DNA of 64,000 nucleotides from Orychophragmus violaceus (GCA_030180135.1 CM058236.1:51983728-52047727), one strand, 5' to 3'; positions 11,608 through 23,692 are shown, counted from the first letter of the stretch. A program made the numbers and translations. Notes: a model not told the origin generated them from the letters alone.

Positions 11608-12560
11608 AGTTATATGTAGTCACATATACGAATTGTCTATGTGTAGTCACATACTATAATGTTTATGTATGAAATAGTTATTTACATTTAAAAAAATTAT
11701 CTACATATACTCGGTTATGTGTAATAAACCATGTTACTTGAATTTTTAAGTTTTCACTAAGAACAATTTTATAATAGAATAGTCATTTACTTTTCAAGGA
11801 CTATGTTTGTCAATAGTCAACTTCATAAATACCTATAAAATATAACATTTACCTAGGTAATAGAATACCCATCTACATTTATACAATTATCTCTTACATA
11901 CTCGGTTATATATAGTAAATCATAATATTTGGATGTTTATGTTTTTCCAAGTACAATTTATAACATAATAATCATCTACATTTCAAAGACTATATTTGTC
12001 ATTATTCACCTACACAAGTACCTAACATAAACTGTGTTTATGTAGATGTTGAAATAGCGTTATTGATTTTCCAATACTGTAGAAGATAGTTATCTAAATG
12101 TAGATGACTATTTCATCATATACATACTCGAATGTCTATATGTAGTCATATACTTTAATGTTTACGTATGGAATAGTCATATAAATTTATATTTTTCATA
12201 TATTTGGTTATATGTAATAAACCATGATACATGAATGTTTAAGTTTTCCTAAGAACGATTTTTGAATAGAATAGTCATATATTTTTGAAGGACTATATTT
12301 GTCAATAGTCAATTACACAATTAACAAACATCAACTATATCATTTACGTAGATAATCGAATAATCATCTACATTTAGACAAATGTCTCTTACATACTCGA
12401 GTATCTTTAATAAACCATAGTACTTTGATGTTTAATTTTTCTCCAAGAAAGATTTTATAACAGAATAATCACATATATTTCAAGAGTTACTTACGAACTA
12501 CCTAACATAAACAATAGTCTTTATGTAAATGACGATATATTTATCTACATATAGACAACT
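11608..12560. repeat. Tandem duplication of about 499 bp with nested half-units
   Basis: GTCTATGTGTAGTCACATAC at 11635 recurs with changes at 12134. Within each long unit a half-unit with the landmark CTCGGTTATGTGTAATAAACC recurs, at about 11709, 11899, 12201 and 12398, so spacing alternates near 190 and 300 bp. The sequence is AT-rich and noncoding, like subterminal arrays of DNA transposons. Confidence 0.75.
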
Positions 12561-12896
12561 ATATTATGTTTAATTTACATGAGATGTCGGTTTCGTGTGG
12601 ATCCAATCAAGAAAAAGTAAAGACATGTCATTTTCATGTTAGTTTTGCAAAAGAAAAAATAAAGGTATTTTTCATCATTGCCAAAAAATGGTTTGACTTT
12701 GATTTGGAAGGAATTAACTATTTTGTGTGCTATGTTTATGGATTAAAGTGAGAAAACATATCAATTCACTTATTTATTTTAATATTTTTTAAAGAAAAGA
12801 AAAAGAAACAAAGAATTTCGAGAAAAAACAAGCCAAAAGAAGATGTCAAAGCGAAAAATGCCACTGCATGCTGCTATATCCTATATACATCAACTA

Positions 12897-13116
12897 CTCC
12901 TTTTGTTCCATTATGTAAGAAGTTTTAAAAGTTTTTTTTGGTTCCATTTTATTTCCATTTTCTTAATTCAATGCAACTTATTGTTTAATATTTAGTTTAA
13001 AACATTCTAACCAATAGCAACAAATACTGAAGAATATTAATAGGTATAATATATTAAATAAATATAAAGTTCTATTGGAATTTGAGTAAAATTAAATCTT
13101 ATGTATAACCACAGAG
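12897..13116. mobile_element. Stowaway-like MITE
   Basis: The element is 220 bp and flanked by TA at 12895-12896 and 13117-13118. Its left end (CTCCTTTTGTTCCATTATGT) and the inverse of its right end (CTCTGTGGTTATACATAAGA) form imperfect inverted repeats starting CTC, as in Tc1/mariner-derived Stowaway MITEs. There is no coding capacity. Confidence 0.65.
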
Positions 13117-13416
13117 TATTCTTTCCAACTAGAGCATCACATGTCTTTTCAAATTTTAAATACATGAGCCTTCAAATAAAATTCATTACATACACGATTC
13201 AACCCAATTCTTTTTTTCTCTAATTTCTTTTTTTGTAACAAAGATTTTCTATTAAAAGCAAAAAAATAAAAGGTTTATAGATCCAACCAGACCAGAAGAG
13301 CAAATACCCCGTAAAATTGGTTTGAACCCATAGTTTTGACCAAAAACAAAGAGGATAATATCCTTAACCAGAATTAGAAATTAAGCTTAACCAGAAGGTG
13401 ATTGAACTGAGAAGAA

Positions 13417-16379
13417 TCATACAGAAGTGATCTGATGTGATGAATTGCATGTTGTCCAATTGCAGAGACACCGATCTTGACCTAAAGAAAAAAAAAGCAA
13501 TCTTGAAGAGTAATGGAGGTCGAAAGGCAGGCTATACCCTCGATCATCAGAAGGAATAAAAGTGGAGAGGCGGATGCTCCACCAGAAATATAGATGTCTC
13601 AGCTCAAGAAAAAGCAGGGGCGAAATCTGGTAAGAAGAGCTAAGGGAAGCATAGACTTCAGACTGTGAAATGGATTTACTGGTCAGCAGCATCAGAGAAC
13701 CAGAGTTGGAGCATGGAGGAAGCTCGATCCGGGTTTGAACGACAGTAAGTTGCGATCATAGTCCTTACTGTGCGATCAATTACCATTGCTAGTGAGTATG
13801 TTGACCGAAAATTGGACCTGTGTAGGCGGTTGTTTCTTTCTGAAAAGAGGGAGTGAATTGTGCATTGCCACACCAGTAATCTAAGTCTCTTGATGTTGTT
13901 AGTTGGTAGAAGTTGAAGCTCATGAATTTGAGTATCCCACTCACGATTTGGGGACAAACCAATTCTTCTTAACATCTGAGACCAAAGTTTCCAATTGAAA
14001 GTGCAGGCAAATAAAAAGGTGATTTCTTGACTCTGGAGCATTGTTGCAGAGAAGGCAGTTCCCGTCAGTTTGAAGCCCCCAATTGAGAATTCGATCCCGC
14101 GTCGGACAATGGTTCATCATCATCAACCATACAAGGAAGCAATGCTTGGGAATACCACCCTTTATCCACACCAGCCGAGTCTATGGCAGGTCAGTTCCTT
14201 CTCCCATTAACACACCATAGACCTTTCTTGTGTCAAATCTTTTTGAGATTTTCCCACCAATTTTCCATTCATAGTAGTATGCGTCGTTAGAGAGCTGCAA
14301 TGTTGTTAAGTAGATTTGTAAGGCAAGCTGGTTATCAGTTCTTGCAGGTAAAAGAGACCATCTCCCATTCTGGAATAATTCCGCGAGCAGAGCCCCTTTC
14401 CTAATACCCAGCGATGAACCATTTATTCCTACAAGGAAGGAGTTAAGATCCCCAAAGGATGACCAATTGTCTGACCAGAAAAGGCATGATCTTCCGTTTT
14501 CCACCATCAGCTTGATCCAGGTAAACACAACAACCCGAAGCTTCATAAGTTTGTTAGCTAGCCAAGAATTACTTTGACTTGACTTTAGGCTCCAAAAGTT
14601 ATTTAAAGAGCCTTTGAGAACCTCTCTAATAAACCAAGACACCCACACCGAACCATATTTAAAGAATAAGAGCCAAATTAATTTCATAGAGCAAGCTTTG
14701 TTCCAAGTTCTCAAATCCTTTAATCCTAGACCACCTTCATTTTTTGGCTTTGTGACTAAGATCCAAGCCACTCTAGCACTGAATCTCCCTTCGTGTTTTC
14801 CTGACCACAAGTAGACGCCACATAGCGAGTTGATTTTTGCTATACATGCCTTCGGGAGGATGAAGGCAGAGCACCAGAAATTGGTTATGCCCGCTATTAC
14901 ACTTTGAAGCAATTGGAGTCTACCTGCGAAAGATAAGCTCTTTACATTCCAAGAAGAAATTTTTTCTTTGACTTGCTGTATCAGTGGAGCACAATTAGAT
15001 AGTGTCAGATTTTTAGAGCAAAGAGGAACCCCCAAATACCTCACCGGCAAGCTTCGATGCTGCATACCAGTTGAGAAGCAAATCCGTTGAATTTCTGCAT
15101 CCGATATGCCCGAGGTGAAGAACAATGTTTTCTGAAAGCTCACAGCTAATCCCGACCTTGCTTCAAACTCATTAAGGACGTGGAGTACATTTTGAAAAAC
15201 ATCAAGAGTGTCATCTGAGAAGGTCATCTACGAAACCCAGATGAGTAAGCTTAGACCTTCACACTTGTAAGGGTATTGAAACTTGCCAGTCTCTGCTCCC
15301 TTGTTCAACATTGTTGAGAGACAGTTAATTGCAATCACAAACAAATATGGAGAGAGAGGGTCTCCCTGCCTGAGGTCTCGCCTTCCTTTAAAATACCCAT
15401 TTATTGAACCATTATAGGCCACAATGAAGTTTGTGTGACAGATGCAAGCTCGCAACCATTGGATATAAGTACTCGGAATATCAAGACCAAGTAGGCAATT
15501 GAAAAGAAAATCCCAATAGAGTGTATCAAAGGCTTTCGCTATGTCTACCTTGATAGTAATCCTCTTAGGACCCTTGTCCTTGTGATAGCCCGAGATAATC
15601 TCATTAGCTAAAACTGTATTTTCTACTAGCAGTATGTCCTTTATGAAGGCTGTTTGGTTTGGAAGAATAAGGTCCGGCAATAAAGGCTTGAGTCGTTTAA
15701 CCAACAGCCTAGAAACAACTTTGTAAAGGGTATTTAGGCAGGATATTGGGCGGAAATCAGTGATGGCTGATGCTCCAGGCTTCTAGGGGATTAAAGAGAG
15801 GATTGTAGAGTTTTTTGAAGCCGGCATGAAAGCTGAGGTGAAGAACATGAAACAGTAGAGATGACTTCATTTTCCAAAATACTCCAAACTTCTTTATAAA
15901 ACCCCAACAGTGAGACCATCTGGTCCAGGAGACTTGTTCGGATTTAGCTTGAAAAAGCAGTTTTTGATTTCACTTTCTGTAAGAGAAGCAATCATAGACT
16001 GTTGATGCTGTGACGTGCATCTAAAGGCGAGTAATAACTGGAACCAATGAGGAGGAGAGGGCGACTGAACATGGGGAGCAGAATCAGGTCCAAGTATAGA
16101 TTTAAAATGGTTGGCAGCAAGCAAAGACATTTCAACCGGGTCAGTGATAACGACACCACTTGGAAGCGTGAAGGAACGAATGGCATTGTAGCTTTGCCTC
16201 ACCACGGCTACTCTAAAGAAAAAGGCATTACATTGATCACCCTCAGCTAACCAATTAATTTGGGATTTCTTCTTAAAATAGGACTCTTCAGTTGTGCGTA
16301 AGAAGGACCATTTATCATGAAAATCACGCTCCCTTTGGAAGTTTTCCGGTGTAGGGTTTTGCATCCCCTCAACCTGCAC
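13417..16379 (-). pseudogene. LINE ORF2: reverse transcriptase and C-terminal region
   Basis: In minus order: connector with FNKSPGPDG-like LNPNKSPGPDG (near 15920); RT finger/palm with NQTAFIKDILLVENTVLANEI and KVDIAKAFDTLYWDFL (15704-15228); DLRQGDPLSPYLF; an active site read as GFVDD near 15225, just before a frame change; then RYLGVPL, VKSLSFAGRLQLLQSVI and the GGLGLKDLRTWNKAC block (15227-14181); and a zf-RVT segment with GIPKHCFLVWL and CLLCNNAPESRNHLF (14171-13941). The frame is broken at least at 15894-15704, 15228, 14181 and 13941. The order and blocks are those of plant L1 ORF2. Confidence 0.9.
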
Positions 16380-16429
16380 ATGTTTTAACAGCTCGTTAGA
16401 AATACACTATCTCTCTCTTGAATTTTTGA

Positions 16430-16789
16430 AAAGTTATCTATGTTTCGTTTCTTTAGTGCACTCTTTATTTGACGCTGCTTCCAATATAGATAAGGTTTTC
16501 AGCTTCGCTCCCGGCTTGAACCCAAGCTTGTGTCACAACTAGTAAGAAGTCTGGGTGTTTTGATAGGTAATTATAGAATTTAGAGGGACGAGAACCAGAT
16601 TTGGGCAGAGAAACGGCTAGGTCAATGAGACTAGGACTGTGGTCAGAGGTTAAGGAAGGTAGGAAGGTGGCATTGCTGTTTGGAAAGGCTGTGATCCATG
16701 CGTTGTTGACGAGTACACGATCTAGGTTCTTAGAAACATGGTCACGGGGTCTACAATTTTTCCATGTGAACCAAGGACCTTGGTATCTT
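16430..16789 (-). pseudogene. LINE ORF2 endonuclease, C-terminal part
   Basis: The minus strand encodes QGPWFTWKNCRPRDHVSKNLDR, then TSDHSPSLIDL. The SDH motif carries catalytic residues of the exonuclease-endonuclease-phosphatase fold. The N-terminal half of this domain lies at 23693-24219 beyond the copia insertion. Taking out the copia element and one ATCTT copy makes the reading frame continuous across the site, ending CFDLRY before QGPWF. Confidence 0.85.
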
Positions 16790-17482
16790 TGATGGAATTC
16801 CTAGCAGTTCCTAATCCGATTAGGCAACCCTAAGTCTGAATTCCGAGCCTAGGATCTAAGGGTTTATGTTATTGAATCATGGATCTCGCGTTTACCTTGT
16901 TCTGGCAGCGGAATGAATGGTACAACGAGATCAGTAGCGATTCAGATGCCTCGCCTCTATCGTAGTCCACACACACACAATCTGGAAAGCCGGGATGCTA
17001 GTGCCGGATCTGGGAATCGAAGAGAGAGTTTTTCTGCTTTTTCTGATCAAGAAAACTTAACCGCTCTTCCAGGTCGATCATATAAGCCTATATATACGAC
17101 CTGTTATGACTAAACCATCTTTCGGGTTTAGCCGAAAAAGTCTAAGTCATAAACCGAAACATCAGTTTTGGAATCGACCCCGTGTCGATCGATACACCTA
17201 CTGTTTCGATCAACATACCTCTCTTTAATCGATATTGATATGTATCCAATACACATCATCTTGATCACCACCATGATGATCATTCCCATATATATATGCT
17301 TCCAGATAGCTTAGGTGTGTGACCCTATAGGATCATATACTGGCAGTAAGTCTACAACTTACAGACTGCAAGAGGCTTCTAGCAAAACATTGCAACCGCC
17401 CAGTATCATACAACATGTCTGATCTCGACACACAACTATCGTTAGAGTAAGTACAATGTGATTTCAGGACATAATCCCAACA
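16790..17482 (-). repeat. 3' LTR of copia A
   Basis: 693 bp, TG...CA ends. It contains a pair of GATC-centred palindromes at 17182-17214. On the minus strand the adjoining AAGTGGGAGAT (plus-strand ATCTCCCACTT from 17483) is the polypurine tract. Confidence 0.93.
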
Positions 17483-18369
17483 ATCTCCCACTTGTACTAG
17501 AATCACCTATTCCTATAATCCCTTCGTCTCTATATCTCGATATGGCATAAGGCAAGAGACTGTGTCATCCTTATTATAGCCAATATCATGTTCATCGAAC
17601 TCCTGATCTATACTGATAAAACAAACGACTGACAATCACCTCGTTTGAGCACGGCCATGCATTTTCTCAGTATCAAATCTTCGATGGGCCCTGAGATATT
17701 TATCTCCTGTTATATAGGAGGGACAAATCCCATCTTGTTCCATCCCTGTTCCTTCACACACTTTATGATACACCTAAGCAATGCCTTTATAGCCGCCATT
17801 TACGGATCGACGTTTGACAAGGTCAAAGTGCACCAATTCATGTGCTAGGAAGCATGATGAACTCAGGTCTAAGGACTATACTCTATAGTCGTAATGAGAA
17901 CCTCTCATGACACTGATATAACTATCCTGTAGAGTTCTCATGAGCGGGTCATGTCCGATCATATGTTCACCAACATATATCTATGTGATTGAGTGTGATA
18001 ATCATATCATTGACTCCATGAAACTTAGTCCAACAGTCACCTCACATGCTAGTCTCGCGCGGTTGTTGGTGTCCCACTTCAACAACCTCGACTAGGGACA
18101 ATCATAATTTATGTCATCTTTTGCTTATAGGGTTTCATGATCAAGTCCTCAACTTGATGACCTATAAGATGAACATAAAATACTTTGGGACCATTATTTA
18201 ATCATCCAATAATTAAATAATACCGATGTCAGTTTTAACTTACACAAACATTGCCATAGCATGTCTATGTAAAGATTATAACATAACTAAAATAACTCCC
18301 ACTAGAATCAAGATCATCTCTTCAGATATCTAATACCTACAGCAACAGAATAAATCTCGTGCTTAGGTT
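17483..18369 (-). other. Conserved noncoding block between pol and 3' LTR of copia A
   Basis: No coding frame is supported. The block aligns with 59953-60806 of copia B over most of its length, including the hairpin at 17874-17890 and the CTCAT/ATGAG inverted set at 17894-17944. The conservation is greater than that of the two LTRs. Confidence 0.75.
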
Positions 18370-20600
18370 GTGGGAGAGACTGCGGTGTTTTTGCTTGAAA
18401 CAATTCCAACAAACCACACCGCCATTCAGATAACCGCACTATTCTACGGTTCTCTGCTTGGAGCCCTTCCAACAGATAGTACCGTTATTCAGACCAAGAG
18501 ACATAACCAAGTGCCGGAAATCGTCTTTGTCCGTCTAACTACTCTCAACTGGTTCGCCACTTCCTCTGTTCACCAGGAACCTATCCTTAGTGTTCCTCAA
18601 ACACTTGGGATATTTCTGGCAACTGTTCAGTGAATTTTACCGGAACAACTTGGTATTTACTCGTAATGCGTAAGCTGCATCTGGATGAGTGTAAATTATG
18701 GCATTCATGATGGATTTCATTGCAAAAGCATAAGGAATCACACTCATACATACTAGCTCAGCCAGTGTCCAAGACACTTCGTCTTGCTAAGATCATTGCC
18801 ATAAGACCTTTGGTATGAAGCCATTCTTGGGATCATGCATATTGGAACAGTCCATTACCTTATCAACATAAGGATCTTGACACAATCCAATTAGCCTACC
18901 CAATCTATATCAATAGATTCTTATTCCAAGAATTCACGCGGCTTCTCCCATGTCTTTTGATGAAAATGACTTCCGACCCAAGTCTCATGAGACTTAAGCG
19001 ACGGAACGTCGTTTATGAGAATGAGTATGTCATCTACATACAGAACGAGAAATGCAACTACGCTCCCACTAGTCTACTTATAAACGCATGGTTTCATTTC
19101 GTTCCTGATCAAGTCAAAACTTTTGACCACTTTATCAGAATGTTGATTCCAACTCCAAGATGTTTGCTTCAATCCAGAAATGGATCGGTGAAGCTAACAT
19201 GCATACCTAGACAATTTTCGGAGTTGGGCCTCACCATCGCTTCTTGAATTTCGCAGGCTCGTCACTTTTCAATGATCAAAAGATCACGGCAATCGTTTAC
19301 GAGAAATCACTCTCGGGTTAGTGACAGATCCATTCGGATCTGCGAACTTCAGGCTCCACAGGTGTAGGTCCTACATCACTTTGTAGATCTCACCGCTGCT
19401 CTCCCTCAACAGGTTGAGCAGCCTCCTGTGTTTATCGAATTTCTTCGATGTGTACTTTTACTCCACTGTTCTTATTGGAAAGTATAATCTTTCTCAAAAG
19501 ACACAGTTCCGGACAACAAAACTTTGTTCTTGGATTGGTTATAAAAGTAATAAGCCTCGGTTTCCTTAGGACAACCAGCGAGGTAGAACTTATCAGATTT
19601 GGGTTCAAGCTTGTTAGCTATCATCCCCAAATGATCAGAAACAACATACTTGAAAAACTTCCAGTCCACATCCAATGTGGTGTCTTTCAATTGATTCTGA
19701 TTGAAACCCTTTTCTGCGCAAACACAGACATTTTAGAGCGTATTCTTAAAGGATTTTGGAAAATTCGTGTGACTCATCATCGATCGGAACATATCCAATA
19801 AGGCCCGATTACTTTTCTCAGAAATACCATCCAGGTTTTCAGAAGAATTGAGTCGTGAAACAACTTCACACTCATTCAGATGATCACTTATTTCTTGACT
19901 TAAGTATTCTCCTCCGCGATCCAATCGAGGATTTTCAATACTTCTGTCAAGTTTATTCTATACTTCATTGTGGAACTCCTTTGACCATTTCAAAAGATTC
20001 TGACTTGTGTCTCATCAGACGAACACAGCCATGTTTACTGAATTCATCAGTAAAGATAATGAAGTCCTGAAGATTTCCTCTGGCATTAATGCTCATCGGG
20101 CCACATACATCAGTATGAATAATGCTCAATAAGCCTCTGCCCCTTTTCTTTAGCACTGCTAAAGAAGCCTTAGTCATTTGGCCCAGTAAGCAGAATTCAT
20201 ATCTCATATGATTTATAATCAAATGAGCCCAAAAGCCCATAACTATGGAACTTCTGAATTTGCTTCACTTCTATGTGGCCAAAACGACTATGCCAAGGAA
20301 AGACTGGTTCGAGTCATCAGACTCAAACCTTTAGTATTTATGTTATATTCAAAATCACGCTGGTTTAAGACATAAAACTCATTCTAAATGGGGTGCTACC
20401 ATAGAATATTTCATTAAGATCTAAAGAACAAAACTTGTCTTTTATAAAAATGAAAAACATCCAAATTCTAACAAGAAAATGAAAGACATCTTTGCATATA
20501 GCAAGTACATGGTGGCAATTACTTAATTTCTAAAACCAAGCTTGAAAGGCTCCTACAAGTGTAGAATTTCTACGGCTAATGCAGCAACCATTGCTTCATT
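18370..20600 (-). pseudogene. Copia A pol remnants (integrase, RT, RNase H)
   Basis: Minus-strand pieces match copia B pol. 20240-19965 has IIHTDVCGPMSINARGN and a short DFSRYGY-like part. 19924-19733 has DRGGEYLSQEISDHLNEC and LLDMFRSMMSHTNFP. 19690-19472 has GMIANKLEPKSDKFYLAG. Further left, RT and RNase H show only as short blocks in changing frames. The integrase acidic residue in the ERRNR block is lost (EKSNR). The frame is broken many times, so no functional integrase or RT can come from this copy. Confidence 0.85.
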
Positions 20601-20637
20601 CCAGACGCGCAGTTCCACTTGTCCTTTCTCCAACGTT

Positions 20638-21390
20638 CTACTGTTGCGTAGGTCCTGCATATTTCAAAAATATCAGTACCACAACTAGTATCCAATACTC
20701 ACGTAGAACTTGAAATAATAACACAATACCTGAAGAAGAAGTCCCATACATCTTCTCCATCTCTTGTGAATCTTCCAAGAATTTAATGCAATTTCTCTTC
20801 CAATGCCCAAACTCTTTACAGTAGCAGCATTTTCCAACATCAGATGGGCCTGACTTGGGCTTAAAGGATGACACAGGCTTATCCCGATTCCAAATCTGAA
20901 CGGCCTTGCCTCCACCTTTGTCTATACAAGATTTCTCAAATCTTGTACCCTTTATGATATTTTGCTCTGCTGTCTTGAGCATGCCATGCAGCTCAGCCAA
21001 CGTCTTCGTCAAGCCTTTCTTGATATAGCTCTTTATAAACGTATCATAGCTTGACGGCAGTGACTGCAAAATGATCTCAGTAGCCAACTCTAGGCTAACA
21101 GGACAATCCAGTTTCCCCAGGTTATCAATGTAACCCATCATTTTAATGACATGAGGACTCACTGGAGCATCCTTTGGTAGATTGCACCCAATGAGAGACT
21201 TAACCGTATGGTATCTCTCAACTCGTGCATGTTCCTGAAACATCAGTTTCAGACTGGTGATCATCTCTATTGGCGACTCCACGTTCTCGTATTGACTCTT
21301 CAAGTCCGAGTTCATGGTAGCCAACATCAGACCACACACATCTACCAAATCAATATAATGCTTATTCCAAGCATCATATACTGCATGCAA
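20638..21390 (-). pseudogene. Copia A gag
   Basis: This 250-codon frame is the longest intact piece of element A. It shows the UBN2-type gag region of copia elements (YENVESPIEMITSLKLMFQE, PVSPHVIKMMGYIDNLGKLD, LQSLPSSYDTFIKSY, LAELHGMLKTAEQNI) and a zinc knuckle CCYCKEFGHWKRNC (CX2CX4HX4C). It then runs into a frame that is no longer protease. The start lies near 21470 in another frame (plus-strand 21440-21480 is broken). Gag may have stayed open longer than pol, which would fit trans-mobilised elements, but it is not clearly functional. Confidence 0.8.
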
Positions 21391-21469
21391 GGCATTGGTC
21401 CCAAGCCTTTCGGGGAGAGCTTTCTCAAGGACAGTCCTTACTCTCTTGCTTGAGAACTATTCTCAAATT

Positions 21470-22988
21470 CCGATACCAATCCAGGACATAGTCCTTACTC
21501 TCTTGATCCATTTAACTTGTCCTTCTCAAGGACGGATCGCAATGAGAAAGTAGTTTTAGACATAAGCTGAAATCCAAGAAAACAAAGATTTAGTTATGTA
21601 TTCCATGAAATGAGAAATCTTATCTAATAAGAAAACTTGCATTATATTCAAACAATGTTTCCTCTATGAATATAATGATCCAAGATCCATATTTCACCAA
21701 AATCTGAGTGGACGACTCGCCATCACCCAAAGTTTAGTTATCTAGGTAAGCAAATCATTGCTAATTGTACCCAGTACAACTCTTGGTCGCAGATAAGACA
21801 ATCCATGTCTCATCTACTATGACGTCTCTGGGCCCAGAACTTCTGATAGCCCAGTCAAGTAAACCGATCTCTTCAGTCTTGTGATCACTGACAGTCGCAC
21901 TGCAAGTATATCAATGATCACCTGTCTTACTCATGTAATTGTGGATACCAAGGACTCCAAGACTATCCAAAAACGAAACGAATCTTGACAGTAGACAAGA
22001 TTGGGCAAGACATCAAGGTCACTTGATATTTAGTTGAGGAAACGAAACTCTAAAAGGTTAGCAAATAAATCTCTTAGGTCATGTAATTTTCGATGTCAAG
22101 CACTGCAAGTCCATCAACATAATTACATGCCTTACTCACGTAATTGTGGACACCAAGCTCTTGGCTAGACCATCACACAACGAAATGAGTCTTGACAGTT
22201 GACCATATTGAAGCTAAGCTTTGATCTAATACACATCCAATGTGTATCAAAATGGATTTAGAACATTTAATCTTGATACATATCCAATATGCATCTAAGA
22301 AGTGTTTTAATTGTTCTTTATAAACTAGGTTTAAGTCGAGTTTGTTTTTGCAAATTCAAGGTTCAATAACCAGAATTGTGAGCACTGTGTCGATCGACGT
22401 AGACCATGTCTGTCGATTGACACCACCAAACAAAACCGGACTTCAATAACTGATTAATCCAATTAACCCGGTTCATTGAACCGGTCATGTCGATCGACAC
22501 AACCTATGTGTGACGGTCGACATAGACCTAAACCGGAGACAGTTTTGATAACCGGTCCAATCCAATTGAACCGACTTATCAGATCAAACTGATCTTAACC
22601 GATCAAATTGGTTTATTCTAATTGAGATAATCAGTTCAATCCAATTGAACCAATTCATCCAATTTAAAACGATCTGATCGGACTTAACCAAGCATGATAA
22701 CCGGTCCAATCCAATTGAACCGATTAACCAATCGCAAGGTCTGTGTCGACCGACACTCAACATGTGTCGATCGACACAGCAGGCATTTAGGTTTTCTTCG
22801 CGAAAAACCCTAGCCGCCGATTCTGACGAATTCACTATTCTGTTTCGACCGACACACCTTTTGTGTCGATCGACACCATACGAAAAACAAAATCGTTTCT
22901 GATCAAAATCGATCTAACCTGTTCTTATTCATACTATCTTATGAGCGAATTTAAATCATCAAATTCTATTAAACATGCTGATCCAATG
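21470..22988 (-). other. Long 5' leader of copia A with internal repeats
   Basis: About 1.5 kb lies between the primer binding site and gag, unusually long. Repeats include two units around GTAATTGTGGA(T/C)ACCAAG at about 21938 and 22142, two copies of GATAACCGGTCCAATCCAAT at about 22547 and 22697, and four pairs of TGTCGATCGACA-like palindromes. Confidence 0.75.
22386..22878. repeat. Cluster of four paired GATC-centred palindromes
   Basis: Pairs of sequences close to TGTCGATCGACA have centres at 22393/22416, 22493/22516, 22749/22770 and 22848/22869, so spacing is 23, 23, 21 and 21 bp. Each LTR of the same element has one further pair with 21-bp spacing (17188/17209 and 23390/23411). Confidence 0.88.
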
Positions 22989-23000
22989 GCTCTGATACCA
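22989..23000 (-). other. Primer binding site of copia A (initiator-Met tRNA)
   Basis: The minus strand reads TGGTATCAGAGC, a perfect match to the usual site, separated from the LTR by one base. Confidence 0.95.
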
Positions 23001-23001
23001 C

Positions 23002-23687
23002 TGATGGAATTCCTAGCAGTTTCTAATCCGATTAGGCAACCCTAAGTCTGAATTCCGAGCCTAGGATCTAAGGATTTATGTTATTGAATCATGGATCTCG
23101 CGTTTACCTTGTTATGGCAGCGGAATGAATGGTACAACGAGATCAGTAGCGATTCAGATGCCTCGCCTCTATCGTAGTCCACACGCACACAATCTGGAAA
23201 GCCGGGATGCTAGTGCCGGATCTGGGAATCGAAGAGAGAGTTTTTCTGCTTTTTCTGATCAAGAAAACTTAACCGCTCTTCCAGGTCGATCATATAAGCC
23301 TATATATACGACCTGTTATGACTAAACCATCTTTCGGGTTTAGCCGAAAAAGTCTAAGTCATATCAGTTTCGGAATCGACCCCGTGTCGATCGATACACC
23401 TACTGTGTCGATCGACACACCTCTCTTTAATCGATATTGATATGTATCTAATACACATCATCTTGATCACCACCATGATGATCATTCCCATATATATATG
23501 CTTCCAGATTGCTTAGGTGTGTGACCCTATAGGATCATATAATACTGGCAGTAAGTCTACAACTTACAGACTGCAAGAGGCTTGTAGCAAAACATTGCAA
23601 CCGCCCAGTATCATACAACATGTCCGATCTCGACACACAACTATCGTTAGAGTAAGTACAATGTGATTTCAGGACATAATCCCAACA
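23002..23687 (-). repeat. 5' LTR of copia A
   Basis: 686 bp, with the same ends as the left LTR. The largest difference is a 10-base gap near 23362. The paired palindrome at 23383-23417 is closer to the consensus than its partner in the other LTR. Confidence 0.93.
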
Positions 23688-23692
23688 ATCTT

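Larger units (their letters stand above)
13227..16789 (-). mobile_element. L1-type LINE, 3' segment
   Basis: This is the 3' part of a non-LTR retrotransposon: endonuclease end, reverse transcriptase, zf-RVT region and 3' UTR. On the plus strand it starts with a T-run at 13227-13234, the complement of the poly(A) tail. Its right end, ATCTT at 16785-16789, is the target duplicated by the copia insertion. The same LINE resumes at 23693 and 37294. No target duplication of the LINE itself was found. Confidence 0.9.
16790..23687 (-). mobile_element. Ty1/copia element A, nonautonomous or decayed, inserted in the LINE
   Basis: The element is 6898 bp, with two LTRs starting TGATGGAATTCC and ending ATCCCAACA, flanked by ATCTT at 16785-16789 and 23688-23692. 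The primer binding site lies against the right LTR, so it reads on the minus strand. The order is leader, gag, protease/integrase remnants, RT remnants, then a noncoding block before the 3' LTR. By eye the LTRs differ at about a dozen positions plus two or three indels (near 2%), yet the coding interior is riddled with stops and looks much older than the LTRs. It is related to element B at 59277-64000. Confidence 0.93.

Noticed and set aside
12566..12751. 61-codon frame on the plus strand
   Set aside because: Unrecognised, Lys/Phe-rich, in AT-rich DNA, with no splice or promoter context.
16913..17113. 66-codon frame repeated at 23125-23325
   Set aside because: It lies in both copia A LTRs and has no coding evidence beyond LTR identity.
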